NCBI GenBank assembly: GCA_030695705.1
Contig: JAUYPS010000038.1
Location: 1 to 12,129, forward strand
Length of the DNA stretch: 12,129 nucleotides
Direction of reading: 5' to 3'
Origin: a bacterium
Lineage (GTDB): Bacteria; Patescibacteriota; Minisyncoccia; 2-02-FULL-40-12; IGHO2-12-FULL-4
Shown here: positions 1-6,073 of the stretch, piece after piece
How positions within the stretch are numbered: the stretch's first letter is position 1
How the letters are laid out: every line of letters starts with the position of its first letter
The notes under the pieces: generated by a model
Seen by the model: the letters and a program-made list of their open reading frames with translations, nothing else
What the model was told of the DNA's origin: nothing
Databases searched by the model: none
Program-made: the position numbers and the translations under genes

Positions 1-990
1 AAAATCCCTGGTTTTACCGTCTGCCAAAAACTTTACCGAGCGATCCGTTCTGGATCCTTGATAAAGATAGCTTGGGAAAAACCAGATTCTATCTTTCACA
101 ATCGGCCCTCCGAGGGTGTAGCCGGGATTTAAGAAGCGGTATCCGTCTCTGGCATTTTGGAAATACTCGGCGATATCGTCGTCGAAGGGATTAATCCTAA
201 GCGAAGGATTGGGACCGGCATTAAGAGCATCGAACCTGGAGTACAAAGAGGCCTGGCCGTGAAATTCATTGCCGCCGCTTTTGGTCACCGCGCTGATCAC
301 TCCGCCAATCGCTCCGCCAAACTCCGCATCCACCCCGCTGGATTTAACCTGCATTTCTTGGATCCACTCAAACGGGACATTAGAGTCGGACCCCAAGGTT
401 CCCGTTCTGATATTGCTTACCTCCACTCCGTCCAGAACGAAAGAATTTTCGGAACCGCTGGCGCCGTCGATTTGGAATCCTCCTTGCTTCGGTTCAGGAT
501 TGACTCCGGGAGCAAGAGGAGCCAAAGAAACAAACCCTAATCCGGTAGGCAGTTTGTCGTAAGTATCGGAATTAACATTGGTGGAAACGACATTGGTGGC
601 CGTATCCAGAAGAGGAAGGGCCTCCGAAACCTCGATCAGAATTCTGATATCGGCAATTTTTAGCTCCGCATCAACTGAAGTCGTTCGGCCGACCTGAATG
701 GTCACATTGGTTTTTGCGATAACAACAAACCCATCTGCGCTAAAAATAACGGAATAAACACCCGGCGGAAGAGAGGGCAAAAGATACCCTCCGCCGATAT
801 CGGTTTGGGCATACAAGGGTCTGACCAAAGCCGGCCCGGAAACTTCCATATTGACACCGGGCATGACCGCTCCGGTCGTATCATATACCCGGCCTTGAAG
901 CGCTCCGACTCTTTCCTGGGCCAAAATAACTGGGTCAAAAACAAAAAATAAAGCCGCCAAAAACAAGCTCAACCGTAGTTTCTGAAACAT
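1..990 (-). CDS. TonB-dependent receptor, Oar-like, N-terminal 330 residues (partial)
   Basis: An open frame runs from an ATG at 990 to the window's left edge without a stop, so the C-terminal barrel is missing. Residues 1-24 are a signal peptide (KLR, hydrophobic core, ending LAQ). About 27-112 form a carboxypeptidase-regulatory-like beta-sandwich (GRVYDTTGAVMPGV, then LPPGVYSV). About 118-242 are a TonB plug with the hallmarks IDGASGSENSFVLDGVEV and EFGGAIGGVISAVTKSGGNEFHG. YTLGGPIVKDRIWFF near 293-307 starts the barrel. This arrangement is typical of Oar-type receptors of Acidobacteria and similar phyla, which import large substrates across an outer membrane using TonB energy. The substrate cannot be read from the sequence. 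A Shine-Dalgarno AAGGAG lies 7 nt before the ATG. The gene diverges from a secreted protease and shares its promoter region. An outer-membrane receptor is unexpected beside a CPR-type infB operon. Family assignment is strong; function in this cell is inference. Confidence 0.9.
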   Translation of the reverse strand, partial: MFQKLRLSLFLAALFFVFDPVILAQERVGALQGRVYDTTGAVMPGVNMEVSGPALVRPLYAQTDIGGGYLLPSLPPGVYSVIFSADGFVVIAKTNVTIQVGRTTSVDAELKIADIRILIEVSEALPLLDTATNVVSTNVNSDTYDKLPTGLGFVSLAPLAPGVNPEPKQGGFQIDGASGSENSFVLDGVEVSNIRTGTLGSDSNVPFEWIQEMQVKSSGVDAEFGGAIGGVISAVTKSGGNEFHGQASLYSRFDALNAGPNPSLRINPFDDDIAEYFQNARDGYRFLNPGYTLGGPIVKDRIWFFPSYLYQGSRTDRSVKFLADGKTRDF

Positions 991-1021
991 TTTTTCACTC
1001 CTTTTAAAGAACGGTATTGCC

Positions 1022-1049
1022 AGTATAGAGTCCGGGGGCAAAATGTCAA
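1022..1049 (-). promoter_or_regulatory. Sigma70-type promoter of the TonB receptor gene
   Basis: Read on the minus strand, a consensus -35 TTGACA (1049-1044), a 16-nt spacer and a -10 TATACT (1027-1022) place the transcription start near 1015. That leaves a leader of about 25 nt carrying AAGGAG before the ATG at 990. The -35 is one half of the palindrome at 1044-1057. Confidence 0.75.
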
Positions 1050-1057
1050 TATTGACA
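1044..1057. promoter_or_regulatory. 14-bp perfect palindrome shared by two divergent -35 boxes
   Basis: TGTCAATATTGACA is its own reverse complement. Each half holds a TTGACA, one per strand, separated by 2 bp, serving the receptor gene to the left and the protease gene to the right. It may be a regulator site or simply two back-to-back -35 elements. Either way, two RNA polymerases could hardly bind at once. Confidence 0.7.
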
Positions 1058-1079
1058 CCAAAAAAGCAGGTGATAACAT
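1052..1079 (+). promoter_or_regulatory. Promoter of the subtilisin-like protease gene
   Basis: TTGACA (1052-1057), a 16-nt spacer and TAACAT (1074-1079) preceded by an extended -10 TGA. The predicted start is near 1086, giving a leader of about 33 nt that contains GAGGAGAG just upstream of the GTG at 1119. The -10 is weaker than that of the opposing promoter. Confidence 0.55.
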
Positions 1080-1118
1080 GGCGGAAGTAATGTACCTTTA
1101 AATTTTAGAGGAGAGATT

Positions 1119-3491
1119 GTGAAAAGAATTTTTGCTTTGGCATTTTTAGGAATTGTTTGTTTGTTGTTTGCTCCGGATGTTAGCGCTCAAGACCGGCCGA
1201 CATTTACCATGACTCGCTGCAGTATGGAAACACTGCTTTCACCTCCGGTTTGCGTGGAAGAAGAGTACCTGAAAGATGAATTTTATGTTGTTCTGAAACA
1301 AAACCAGAACAACGGTAACTCTATTAGATCCGGATACCCGATTCAGGCCCTTCAGACAGCGTTAAGTACCGGCGCGGTCAACGAGTATCACAGCGAACTG
1401 GACCGCATCAACACGCTTTCGTCGGTTTCACCGGCCATTAAGGACTTGGCCGCTACCCAAACCGCCTTTAATAAAATTCTACACATCCATGTCAAAAATC
1501 CTGACGATTTCAATCAGATGATTTTCCGGTTTTCGCAGGATCTGGGAGTGGAAAGCATCTCGTTTTCTTCCATCGTCAAAGTAGCGGATTTCAAATATAA
1601 CGACCCACTGTATCCTCAACAGTATGCTCTTCCCGTGATCAAAGCCCCAGCCGCTCACGAAAAATATGGACTCGGCAGTCCGCTTTCGATCATGGCCATA
1701 TTCGATACCGGCGGTTCGCCAACCCATCCTGATTTAGTTAATCGATACAGTTGGGAATACGATGCCACCGGTTCCACTAATGGCACCAGAGACAAGTTTG
1801 GACACGGCACCCATGTGGCCGGGATTGCCGGCGCCCGTACAAACAACGGCGAAGGCGTCGCCAGTATCTGTCCCGAATGCTCTCTGTTTAATGTAAAAGT
1901 GCTTGATGACGGCGGATCCGGCTACTGGGACTGGTTAGTCGACGGAGCGCTGGCAGCCATTTCAAAAATCGATGAACTTCAAAAAATAAACCCGTTATAC
2001 AGCGCGACATTTAATTTTTCTATTGCCGGCCCAGGCCCCGTACCCATCATTGATGAAATGCTTGAAGTTGCCTACAAAAAAGAGATTGTCGTTGTCGCCG
2101 CGGCTGGAAACAGCAGCGAAAAAGTCGGCGGTTCCGGCGGTCGAATGCTCTATCCCGCGGCCGCTCCCGGCGTACTGGTAGCTGTCGCGTCAAACGCGGC
2201 CGGAGGCAAAGCCCCGTTTTCGAGTTATGGCAAAGATCTACTAAGCTTCGCTTGCCCCGGCGTTAATATTGTTTCAACTGTCCCCAAAGATGGGCGTCCC
2301 ATGGGTAGCCCTACTGGATACGCCATATCTTCGGGAACATCTATGGCCGCCCCATGTGGTACCGGAGCGATCGCTCATATGCGCGGTACCGCCGCCCTTC
2401 ACGGCGTCATGCTTCCAAGAGAACTCGTTATTGGAATGGTGCTGGGAAGCGCCTCCCCCGGCATTGGACTGGAAAACTACACCGCTTCGGGCGGAGTGAT
2501 TGACATGATGGCCTTGCAAGAAGTTCCCCTGTTTCCGCCAAAGCCAATCTCTGACTTCGGCGTTTTCGGAACCAACTGGGGCTCAACCTGGCTGGCGTTT
2601 ATGTCGGAAAACGATTCCTCCGGAAAGAAACCCAATGGATTTTTGGTGCATTATTCTGAAAAACCATTTGACGAAAACACCCTTAACCGCTCGGATGTCG
2701 TAACCGTAAAATACAATATGAGAATCGGCGCCGGCGAAGGAGTTAACTTGAGAGTCGGCGACTTTAAGCCAAAAACTCATTATCACATCGGAGTGCAAAT
2801 AATTGACCGCGCTCTCAATGTATCTACCTTATCGCCAGTCCTGGAACTTACCACCCAATCACCCAAGGCCATCGCTCACTGGACATTTACTACGGCCGAC
2901 GGCCAAAAAGACCCGCAAGGATGGCATGTGGAAGACGGCCCGCTGGCTTTGCTGTTTGAGATGTTTTCAGGACAAATCAATCCGATGCTATGGCATTTGT
3001 CCGACATTGCCTCGAATCCGTCCGATTTCCGATGGAACTGGTGGTTTGGCAACCCCGGAACCCTGAACTACAAAACATCTATTAATGCCGATTCGCTGAT
3101 AGTTTCTGAAGTCTTGGATCTGACCGATATGAATTACGGAGCGGAAGTAAAAATGGATTACTTCCAGCAATTCGTGGCGCTGACCGCCCAAACCCAGGAT
3201 TATTTCCAAGTCCATGCTTTGATCCTGGACGAAAATAACAGACCAATTGATTCAGTCATGCTCCTGCAGAGCCTGTCAAACAAAAACAGCAAGGCTCTCC
3301 GCCTGGAGCCGATCCGCATGGATCTTCAGCCGATAAAAGATCTTTGGATCAAAAACCAAAAGAAAGCCAATGACGGCTCTCTCGACAAATTAAGGGTCAT
3401 TCTGGTATTGAGATTCCTCTCCGGCACCCACGGCGACTACGGTGGAATCGGATCGGTAGTTGGAAACATCTCGATTCTGACCAACCCCTAA
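1119..3491 (+). CDS. Secreted subtilisin-like (S8) serine protease with C-terminal beta domains
   Basis: The 790-residue protein starts at GTG, about 5 nt after AGGAG. A signal peptide covers residues 1-24 (KRIF, hydrophobic core, VSAQ). A pro-region of about 140 residues precedes NDPLYPQQYALPVI, the usual entry to an S8 domain. The catalytic triad is complete: D196 in IFDTG, H229 in GHGTHVAGI and S408 in SGTSMAAP, with oxyanion N331 in AAAGNSS. About 470-585 look like a fibronectin-III domain (KPISDFGVFG through ITDRALNVSTLSP-like strands). The last 200 residues (from AHWTFTTADG) look like a jelly-roll or MAM-like accessory domain, judged only from strand pattern and the WWFGNP/SEVLDLTD motifs. 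It would digest extracellular protein. It diverges from the TonB receptor, suggesting joint control and perhaps uptake of its products, which is inference. No sorting signal is visible at the C-terminus. Confidence 0.93.
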   Translation: MKRIFALAFLGIVCLLFAPDVSAQDRPTFTMTRCSMETLLSPPVCVEEEYLKDEFYVVLKQNQNNGNSIRSGYPIQALQTALSTGAVNEYHSELDRINTLSSVSPAIKDLAATQTAFNKILHIHVKNPDDFNQMIFRFSQDLGVESISFSSIVKVADFKYNDPLYPQQYALPVIKAPAAHEKYGLGSPLSIMAIFDTGGSPTHPDLVNRYSWEYDATGSTNGTRDKFGHGTHVAGIAGARTNNGEGVASICPECSLFNVKVLDDGGSGYWDWLVDGALAAISKIDELQKINPLYSATFNFSIAGPGPVPIIDEMLEVAYKKEIVVVAAAGNSSEKVGGSGGRMLYPAAAPGVLVAVASNAAGGKAPFSSYGKDLLSFACPGVNIVSTVPKDGRPMGSPTGYAISSGTSMAAPCGTGAIAHMRGTAALHGVMLPRELVIGMVLGSASPGIGLENYTASGGVIDMMALQEVPLFPPKPISDFGVFGTNWGSTWLAFMSENDSSGKKPNGFLVHYSEKPFDENTLNRSDVVTVKYNMRIGAGEGVNLRVGDFKPKTHYHIGVQIIDRALNVSTLSPVLELTTQSPKAIAHWTFTTADGQKDPQGWHVEDGPLALLFEMFSGQINPMLWHLSDIASNPSDFRWNWWFGNPGTLNYKTSINADSLIVSEVLDLTDMNYGAEVKMDYFQQFVALTAQTQDYFQVHALILDENNRPIDSVMLLQSLSNKNSKALRLEPIRMDLQPIKDLWIKNQKKANDGSLDKLRVILVLRFLSGTHGDYGGIGSVVGNISILTNP

Positions 3492-3515
3492 CCAACATCG
3501 ATTCCAATTGATATC

Positions 3516-3565
3516 TCGGCGGATTTAATCGGCATCAATCCTTCGGATTGGCCAATATCCGCCGA
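3516..3565. repeat. Long hairpin I downstream of the protease gene
   Basis: A perfect 9-bp inverted repeat TCGGCGGAT (3516-3524) / ATCCGCCGA (3557-3565) encloses a second stem, CAATCC-TTC-GGATTG, extended by GGC/GCC with a 2-nt bulge. It lies 24 nt after the protease stop codon and has no T-run, so it is not a plain terminator. It may stabilise the mRNA 3' end or belong to a structured element with hairpin II. Confidence 0.6.
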
Positions 3566-3567
3566 CC

Positions 3568-3631
3568 GTAAAATTGCTCCAAAGAAGCAAATCTCTCGGA
3601 AGCATAAGGGACTTCTTTACCGCAATTTTAC
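3568..3631. repeat. Long hairpin II downstream of the protease gene
   Basis: A perfect 10-bp inverted repeat GTAAAATTGC (3568-3577) / GCAATTTTAC (3622-3631) is followed inward by a symmetric 3-nt internal loop and a second perfect stem AAAGAAG (3581-3587) / CTTCTTT (3612-3618). Seventeen paired positions in this register are unlikely by chance. Apart from these structures and the terminator, 3492-3744 contains no credible gene. Confidence 0.6.
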
Positions 3632-3660
3632 TGATATTAATTTGAACCTTCGACGCGTAA

Positions 3661-3690
3661 AAAACAACCCCTGCATGGGGTTTTTGTTTT
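3661..3690 (+). terminator. Rho-independent terminator after the protease gene
   Basis: Stem AACCCC (3666-3671) / GGGGTT (3677-3682) with loop TGCAT, followed by TTTGTTTT. An A-rich stretch before the stem would let it also work from the other strand. It isolates the next gene, which therefore needs its own promoter. Confidence 0.7.
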
Positions 3691-3745
3691 GCATCGATAT
3701 TCAAAAAAGATATCCACTTTAAATTTTATGACCGCCAGAAAGAAG

Positions 3746-3762
3746 TGATAAAATTAAAATAT
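3746..3762 (+). promoter_or_regulatory. Extended -10 promoter giving a near-leaderless mRNA
   Basis: TGATAAAAT (3746-3754) matches the extended -10 form TG-n-TAAAAT. Transcription would start about 7 nt downstream, at 3761-3762, directly at the ATG at 3763. No clear Shine-Dalgarno lies at proper distance from that ATG and no good -35 is seen. Confidence 0.5.
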
Positions 3763-4668
3763 ATGAAACAAAATAAAAAAATGGTTTTTACCGCGGTGAC
3801 GGCCGCCGCCGTTGGTTTTTGGGGGTTTACCATGTGGTCGGCGCCGACGCCATCCGGATGGGATTACAATTTGACCAAAAGATGTGCCAAAACTACCCAG
3901 CCCAGACAAGCTAACTACTATGAAGACACAGCCCAATGCGCTCCAGACGGAAAGCAGTGGACTTTAGCCGTACAGTCGGAACAAACTCAAGGATCTTCCT
4001 GCACCGGTCCCAATACCCAGTCATTTCTAATCAACGGCCCTGGCAGTCCCACCACTATGAGCTGGCTCCCTCACACTGATGAATTCGGGAGAAATAACTG
4101 GACTGCTCACCTCAACACCAACTTCGGCGACATTACTCACCCCTGCGGGGAAAACAATTTCACCTGGTATGTTTTTATGGATCATACCGGCCATGGCGGG
4201 GGACCGCTGCCGAGACCGGACAAAACAAAATTCTCCGCTACAGTTAATTTCAACGACTTCACGCCAAACGGAGCCACTAGGGCCATTGCTTTGTATCAAG
4301 GATTTTGGAACGGTAAATCGCACTTGATCGAATTGACATTCCAAGGAGCCAATTGGGGAGACAACTACCCAAATGATCCGCTGGTGTTTGATGTCAAAAC
4401 AAACGATCAGTTAAACTTTGTGGGCATTGATGGAAAAGCCCTGGGTATTGAAGCTCCCAGGCTAGTGGATACAAAATTAGAAATTCCTTGGCACAGTATT
4501 ATTGAAACTTTGATTTCCAAAGGATATCTGCCGGCGCCAACCGGAGGATGGGGCATGGCCTCGACAGCCGCAGTCGGCATCGGACATGAGGTTCACAATC
4601 TGTCGCCCGACAACTCGGTCATCGCCGACTTGTGGTTCACCAATTTCAGAATAGAAAGCAATAATTAG
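3763..4668 (+). CDS. Secreted or membrane-anchored protein of unknown function
   Basis: I do not recognise this family. From the ATG at 3763 it has 301 residues; an in-frame GTG at 3745 would add six (IKLKY-type), but the ATG fits the promoter just upstream and makes a better signal sequence. The N-terminus MKQNKKM is followed by an apolar stretch to about residue 25 ending WSA, either a cleavable signal peptide or an anchor. The rest is rich in Gly, Asn, Thr and Trp with alternating hydrophobic residues, suggesting an all-beta exported domain. It has four cysteines (CAKT, CAPD, SSCTGP, HPCGEN) that could pair as disulfides outside the cytoplasm. HTGHGGG and GFWNGKSHLIELTFQGANWGDNYP are distinctive. 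A carbohydrate- or surface-binding role would fit but nothing here proves it. It stands alone between two terminators. Confidence 0.8.
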   Translation: MKQNKKMVFTAVTAAAVGFWGFTMWSAPTPSGWDYNLTKRCAKTTQPRQANYYEDTAQCAPDGKQWTLAVQSEQTQGSSCTGPNTQSFLINGPGSPTTMSWLPHTDEFGRNNWTAHLNTNFGDITHPCGENNFTWYVFMDHTGHGGGPLPRPDKTKFSATVNFNDFTPNGATRAIALYQGFWNGKSHLIELTFQGANWGDNYPNDPLVFDVKTNDQLNFVGIDGKALGIEAPRLVDTKLEIPWHSIIETLISKGYLPAPTGGWGMASTAAVGIGHEVHNLSPDNSVIADLWFTNFRIESNN

Positions 4669-4680
4669 ACTCTTCCTAAA

Positions 4681-4711
4681 TCAAAAACCGGCCATTTGGC
4701 CGGTTTTTTGA
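4681..4711. terminator. Bidirectional terminator between convergent units
   Basis: TCAAAAACCGGCC-ATTT-GGCCGGTTTTTTGA is a near-perfect hairpin with A- and T-runs on both sides. It ends the orphan gene on the plus strand and the tRNA-Leu transcript on the minus strand. Confidence 0.9.
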
Positions 4712-4719
4712 TTGGTGGG

Positions 4720-4802
4720 TGCTCGGGGAGAGACTCGAACTCTCAAGCCCTTGCGGGCGGATGATCTTAAGTCATCTGCGGTTTCCATTTCGCCACCCGA
4801 GC
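4720..4802 (-). tRNA. tRNA-Leu(UAA)
   Basis: On the minus strand the acceptor stem is GCTCGGG / CCCGAGC with discriminator A. The anticodon arm is GATGA-CTTAAGA-TCATC, which reads UAA. A long variable arm (CGCCCGCAAGGGC-type) marks a class II tRNA, and the T-arm GAGAG-TTCGAGT-CTCTC is intact. The 3' CCA is not encoded (ACCC follows). Its 5' end directly follows the HNH stop codon and the terminator lies 8 nt beyond its 3' end. It also sits at the border between the left block and the CPR-like operon. Confidence 0.95.
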
Positions 4803-5297
4803 TTATACAAAAATTTTCTTTGTTTCTTTACTCCGATTTCTGCCTCTATGTGTAGCCTGTAAACTATGGCAATTCGGACACAATATCCTCAAGTTTTCTA
4901 TACGGTTGTCATGCCGATCTCCATTGATATGATCTAGCTCAAGAGGCATACGGCCATCCGATGCCTGTTGAGCCCAGCCGCAAATCTCACAACTCGGACT
5001 TTTAAGATTAGCCCGAAACAAACGGCTTTTCAACTTATAACTCTGATAGGTACTTCCTTTAGTTAAAATTTTTTCCAAAGAATGGATTGGCTTTCCAATT
5101 CCTTTCATGCCCTTATTCCAAGCCTTTCCTTTAAAATGTCCGATGTTAAGATTATTTTCTTTAATGTATTTTTTTATCTGGTCGTAGTTTCCACCAGCTT
5201 CTACTAGGCCTAGTTTAGATATGACCTGTCTTAAGCTAAAAGAGTTCTTAACCGCATCCCTTAATTGGTTTACCGTCCAAGAACGCTTTCTGACCAT
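4803..5297 (-). CDS. HNH endonuclease with N-terminal helix-turn-helix-like region
   Basis: The 164-residue protein ends in a complete zinc-containing HNH module: CEICG, LELDHINGDRHDNRIENLRILCPNCHS, giving CxxC...DHINGD...N...CxxC. The N-terminal half (SLRQVISKLGLVEAGGNYDQIKKYIKENNLNIGHFKGKAWNKG) matches the GGNYxxlkxxIxxxxLxxxHF module common upstream of phage-type and free-standing HNH nucleases, probably DNA binding. Expected activity is metal-dependent DNA nicking or cutting; the target is unknown. The start is fixed by a promoter whose +1 falls on the ATG at 5297. No Shine-Dalgarno is present. The TAA stop abuts the tRNA-Leu 5' end with zero spacing. This could be a small selfish element near a tRNA gene, or a host or defence nuclease; the sequence does not decide. 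Confidence 0.88.
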   Translation of the reverse strand: MVRKRSWTVNQLRDAVKNSFSLRQVISKLGLVEAGGNYDQIKKYIKENNLNIGHFKGKAWNKGMKGIGKPIHSLEKILTKGSTYQSYKLKSRLFRANLKSPSCEICGWAQQASDGRMPLELDHINGDRHDNRIENLRILCPNCHSLQATHRGRNRSKETKKIFV

Positions 5298-5332
5298 GCG
5301 ACTATTTTACCAAATGGTAGACGAGTTAACAA
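5297..5332 (-). promoter_or_regulatory. Leaderless-type promoter of the HNH gene
   Basis: On the minus strand, -35 TTGTTA (5332-5327), a 17-nt spacer and an extended -10 TGGTAAAAT (5312-5304). Counting 7 nt past the -10 lands on 5297, the A of the start codon, so the mRNA is predicted to have no leader. The -35 lies inside the 40-bp dyad. Confidence 0.65.
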
Positions 5333-5355
5333 CTCATCTTATTAACATGTCTACC
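5316..5355. promoter_or_regulatory. 40-bp interrupted dyad over the HNH promoter
   Basis: GGTAGAC-nn-GTTAA, 12 bp, TTAAC-nn-GTCTACC: 12 of 14 positions per arm are symmetric. It fills most of the gap between rmlA and the HNH gene and covers the HNH -35. There is no T-run after it, so it is not a normal terminator. Candidate roles are an operator, a nuclease recognition site or an RNA hairpin at the rmlA 3' end. Confidence 0.6.
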
Positions 5356-5357
5356 GT

Positions 5358-6071
5358 TTATTTTTCAACCTGATCTTTGGCCCAGTTGCCTGCCTTTAAA
5401 AGAGAGTCGAATGTTCCCATATCAATCCACTCTCCTTTGACCAAATCTACTTTTAATTCGCCTTTTTTCAAGTACCAATTGTGCAGATCTGTAATTTCCA
5501 GTTCCCCTCGAGCAGAGGGTTTTAACTTTTTGGCTGCTTCCACCACCCTGTTATCAAAAATATATAATCCGGTAATAGCGTAGTTAGATAAAAACTTCTT
5601 AGGTTTTTCCACTATTTTTATAGCTTTCCTGTCTTTATTAAATTTTACCACCCCAAATCTTTCCGGATCAATCACTTCCTTGGCAAAAATGTGGCCACCT
5701 TTTTTAAAATTCTTAATAGCCGAAGCAAAATTATCCTCAAAAATATTGTCTCCCAAAATCATGGCTACTGCGTCTTTGCTGATAAAATCTTTGCCAATAA
5801 CAAAGGCCTGCGCCAAACCTTCTGGCTTATCCTGAATCTCATAAGTAAATTTTGCTCCAAACTCTTTGCCTGAACCAAGCAAACATAAAAAATCTCCGGC
5901 ATGCTTAGGAGTGATAATTATTAAAATTTCTTTAATGCCGGCTTTTAAAAGAGTGGCGAGGGGATAAAAAATCATCGGTTTATCATAAACCGGAAGAAGT
6001 TGCTTGCTGGTGATTTTAGTCAGGGAAGAGAGGCGAGTACCTTCGCCTCCCGCCAGAATGATTCCCTTCAT
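5358..6071 (-). CDS. rmlA: Glucose-1-phosphate thymidylyltransferase (short form)
   Basis: RmlA converts glucose-1-phosphate and dTTP to dTDP-glucose, the first step to dTDP-sugars for surface polysaccharides, in the cytoplasm. The signature loop LAGGEGTRLSSLTKITSKQLLPVYDKPMI is present near residues 6-34 (split motif GGxGTRL plus KQLLPVYDKPM). LGDNIFED, the metal- and nucleotide-site aspartate, is near 106-113. Also present are EKPKKFLSNYAITGLYIFD, SARGELEITD and EWIDMGTFDSLLKA. At 237 residues it lacks roughly the last 50 of the classical 290-residue enzyme, as other short sugar-nucleotidyltransferases do. The start ATG lies 2 nt after the rmlB stop, so the two are probably translationally coupled. 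No rmlC or rmlD follows in the window. UTP-using homologues share much of this signature, but SKQLLP and the rmlB neighbour favour RmlA. Confidence 0.9.
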   Translation of the reverse strand: MKGIILAGGEGTRLSSLTKITSKQLLPVYDKPMIFYPLATLLKAGIKEILIIITPKHAGDFLCLLGSGKEFGAKFTYEIQDKPEGLAQAFVIGKDFISKDAVAMILGDNIFEDNFASAIKNFKKGGHIFAKEVIDPERFGVVKFNKDRKAIKIVEKPKKFLSNYAITGLYIFDNRVVEAAKKLKPSARGELEITDLHNWYLKKGELKVDLVKGEWIDMGTFDSLLKAGNWAKDQVEK

Positions 6072-6073
6072 AT

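Noticed and set aside
157..944. Plus-strand and other-frame open frames at the left end.
   Set aside because: They are shadows of the minus-strand TonB receptor, whose frame is open across the full 990 bases with clear family motifs.
3492..3722. The protease reading frame stays open for about 76 codons after its TAA, suggesting read-through or a wrongly called stop.
   Set aside because: The translation has no recognisable domain and runs through two long hairpins and a terminator, so it is more likely chance.
4720..4802. A duplicated tRNA-Leu end marking an integrated element.
   Set aside because: I searched by eye for its 3' segment to the left and found no second copy in the window.
5316..5355. 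The dyad as the terminator of the rmlBA operon.
   Set aside because: No T-run follows on either strand and its long central spacing is atypical; it coincides instead with the HNH -35 box.
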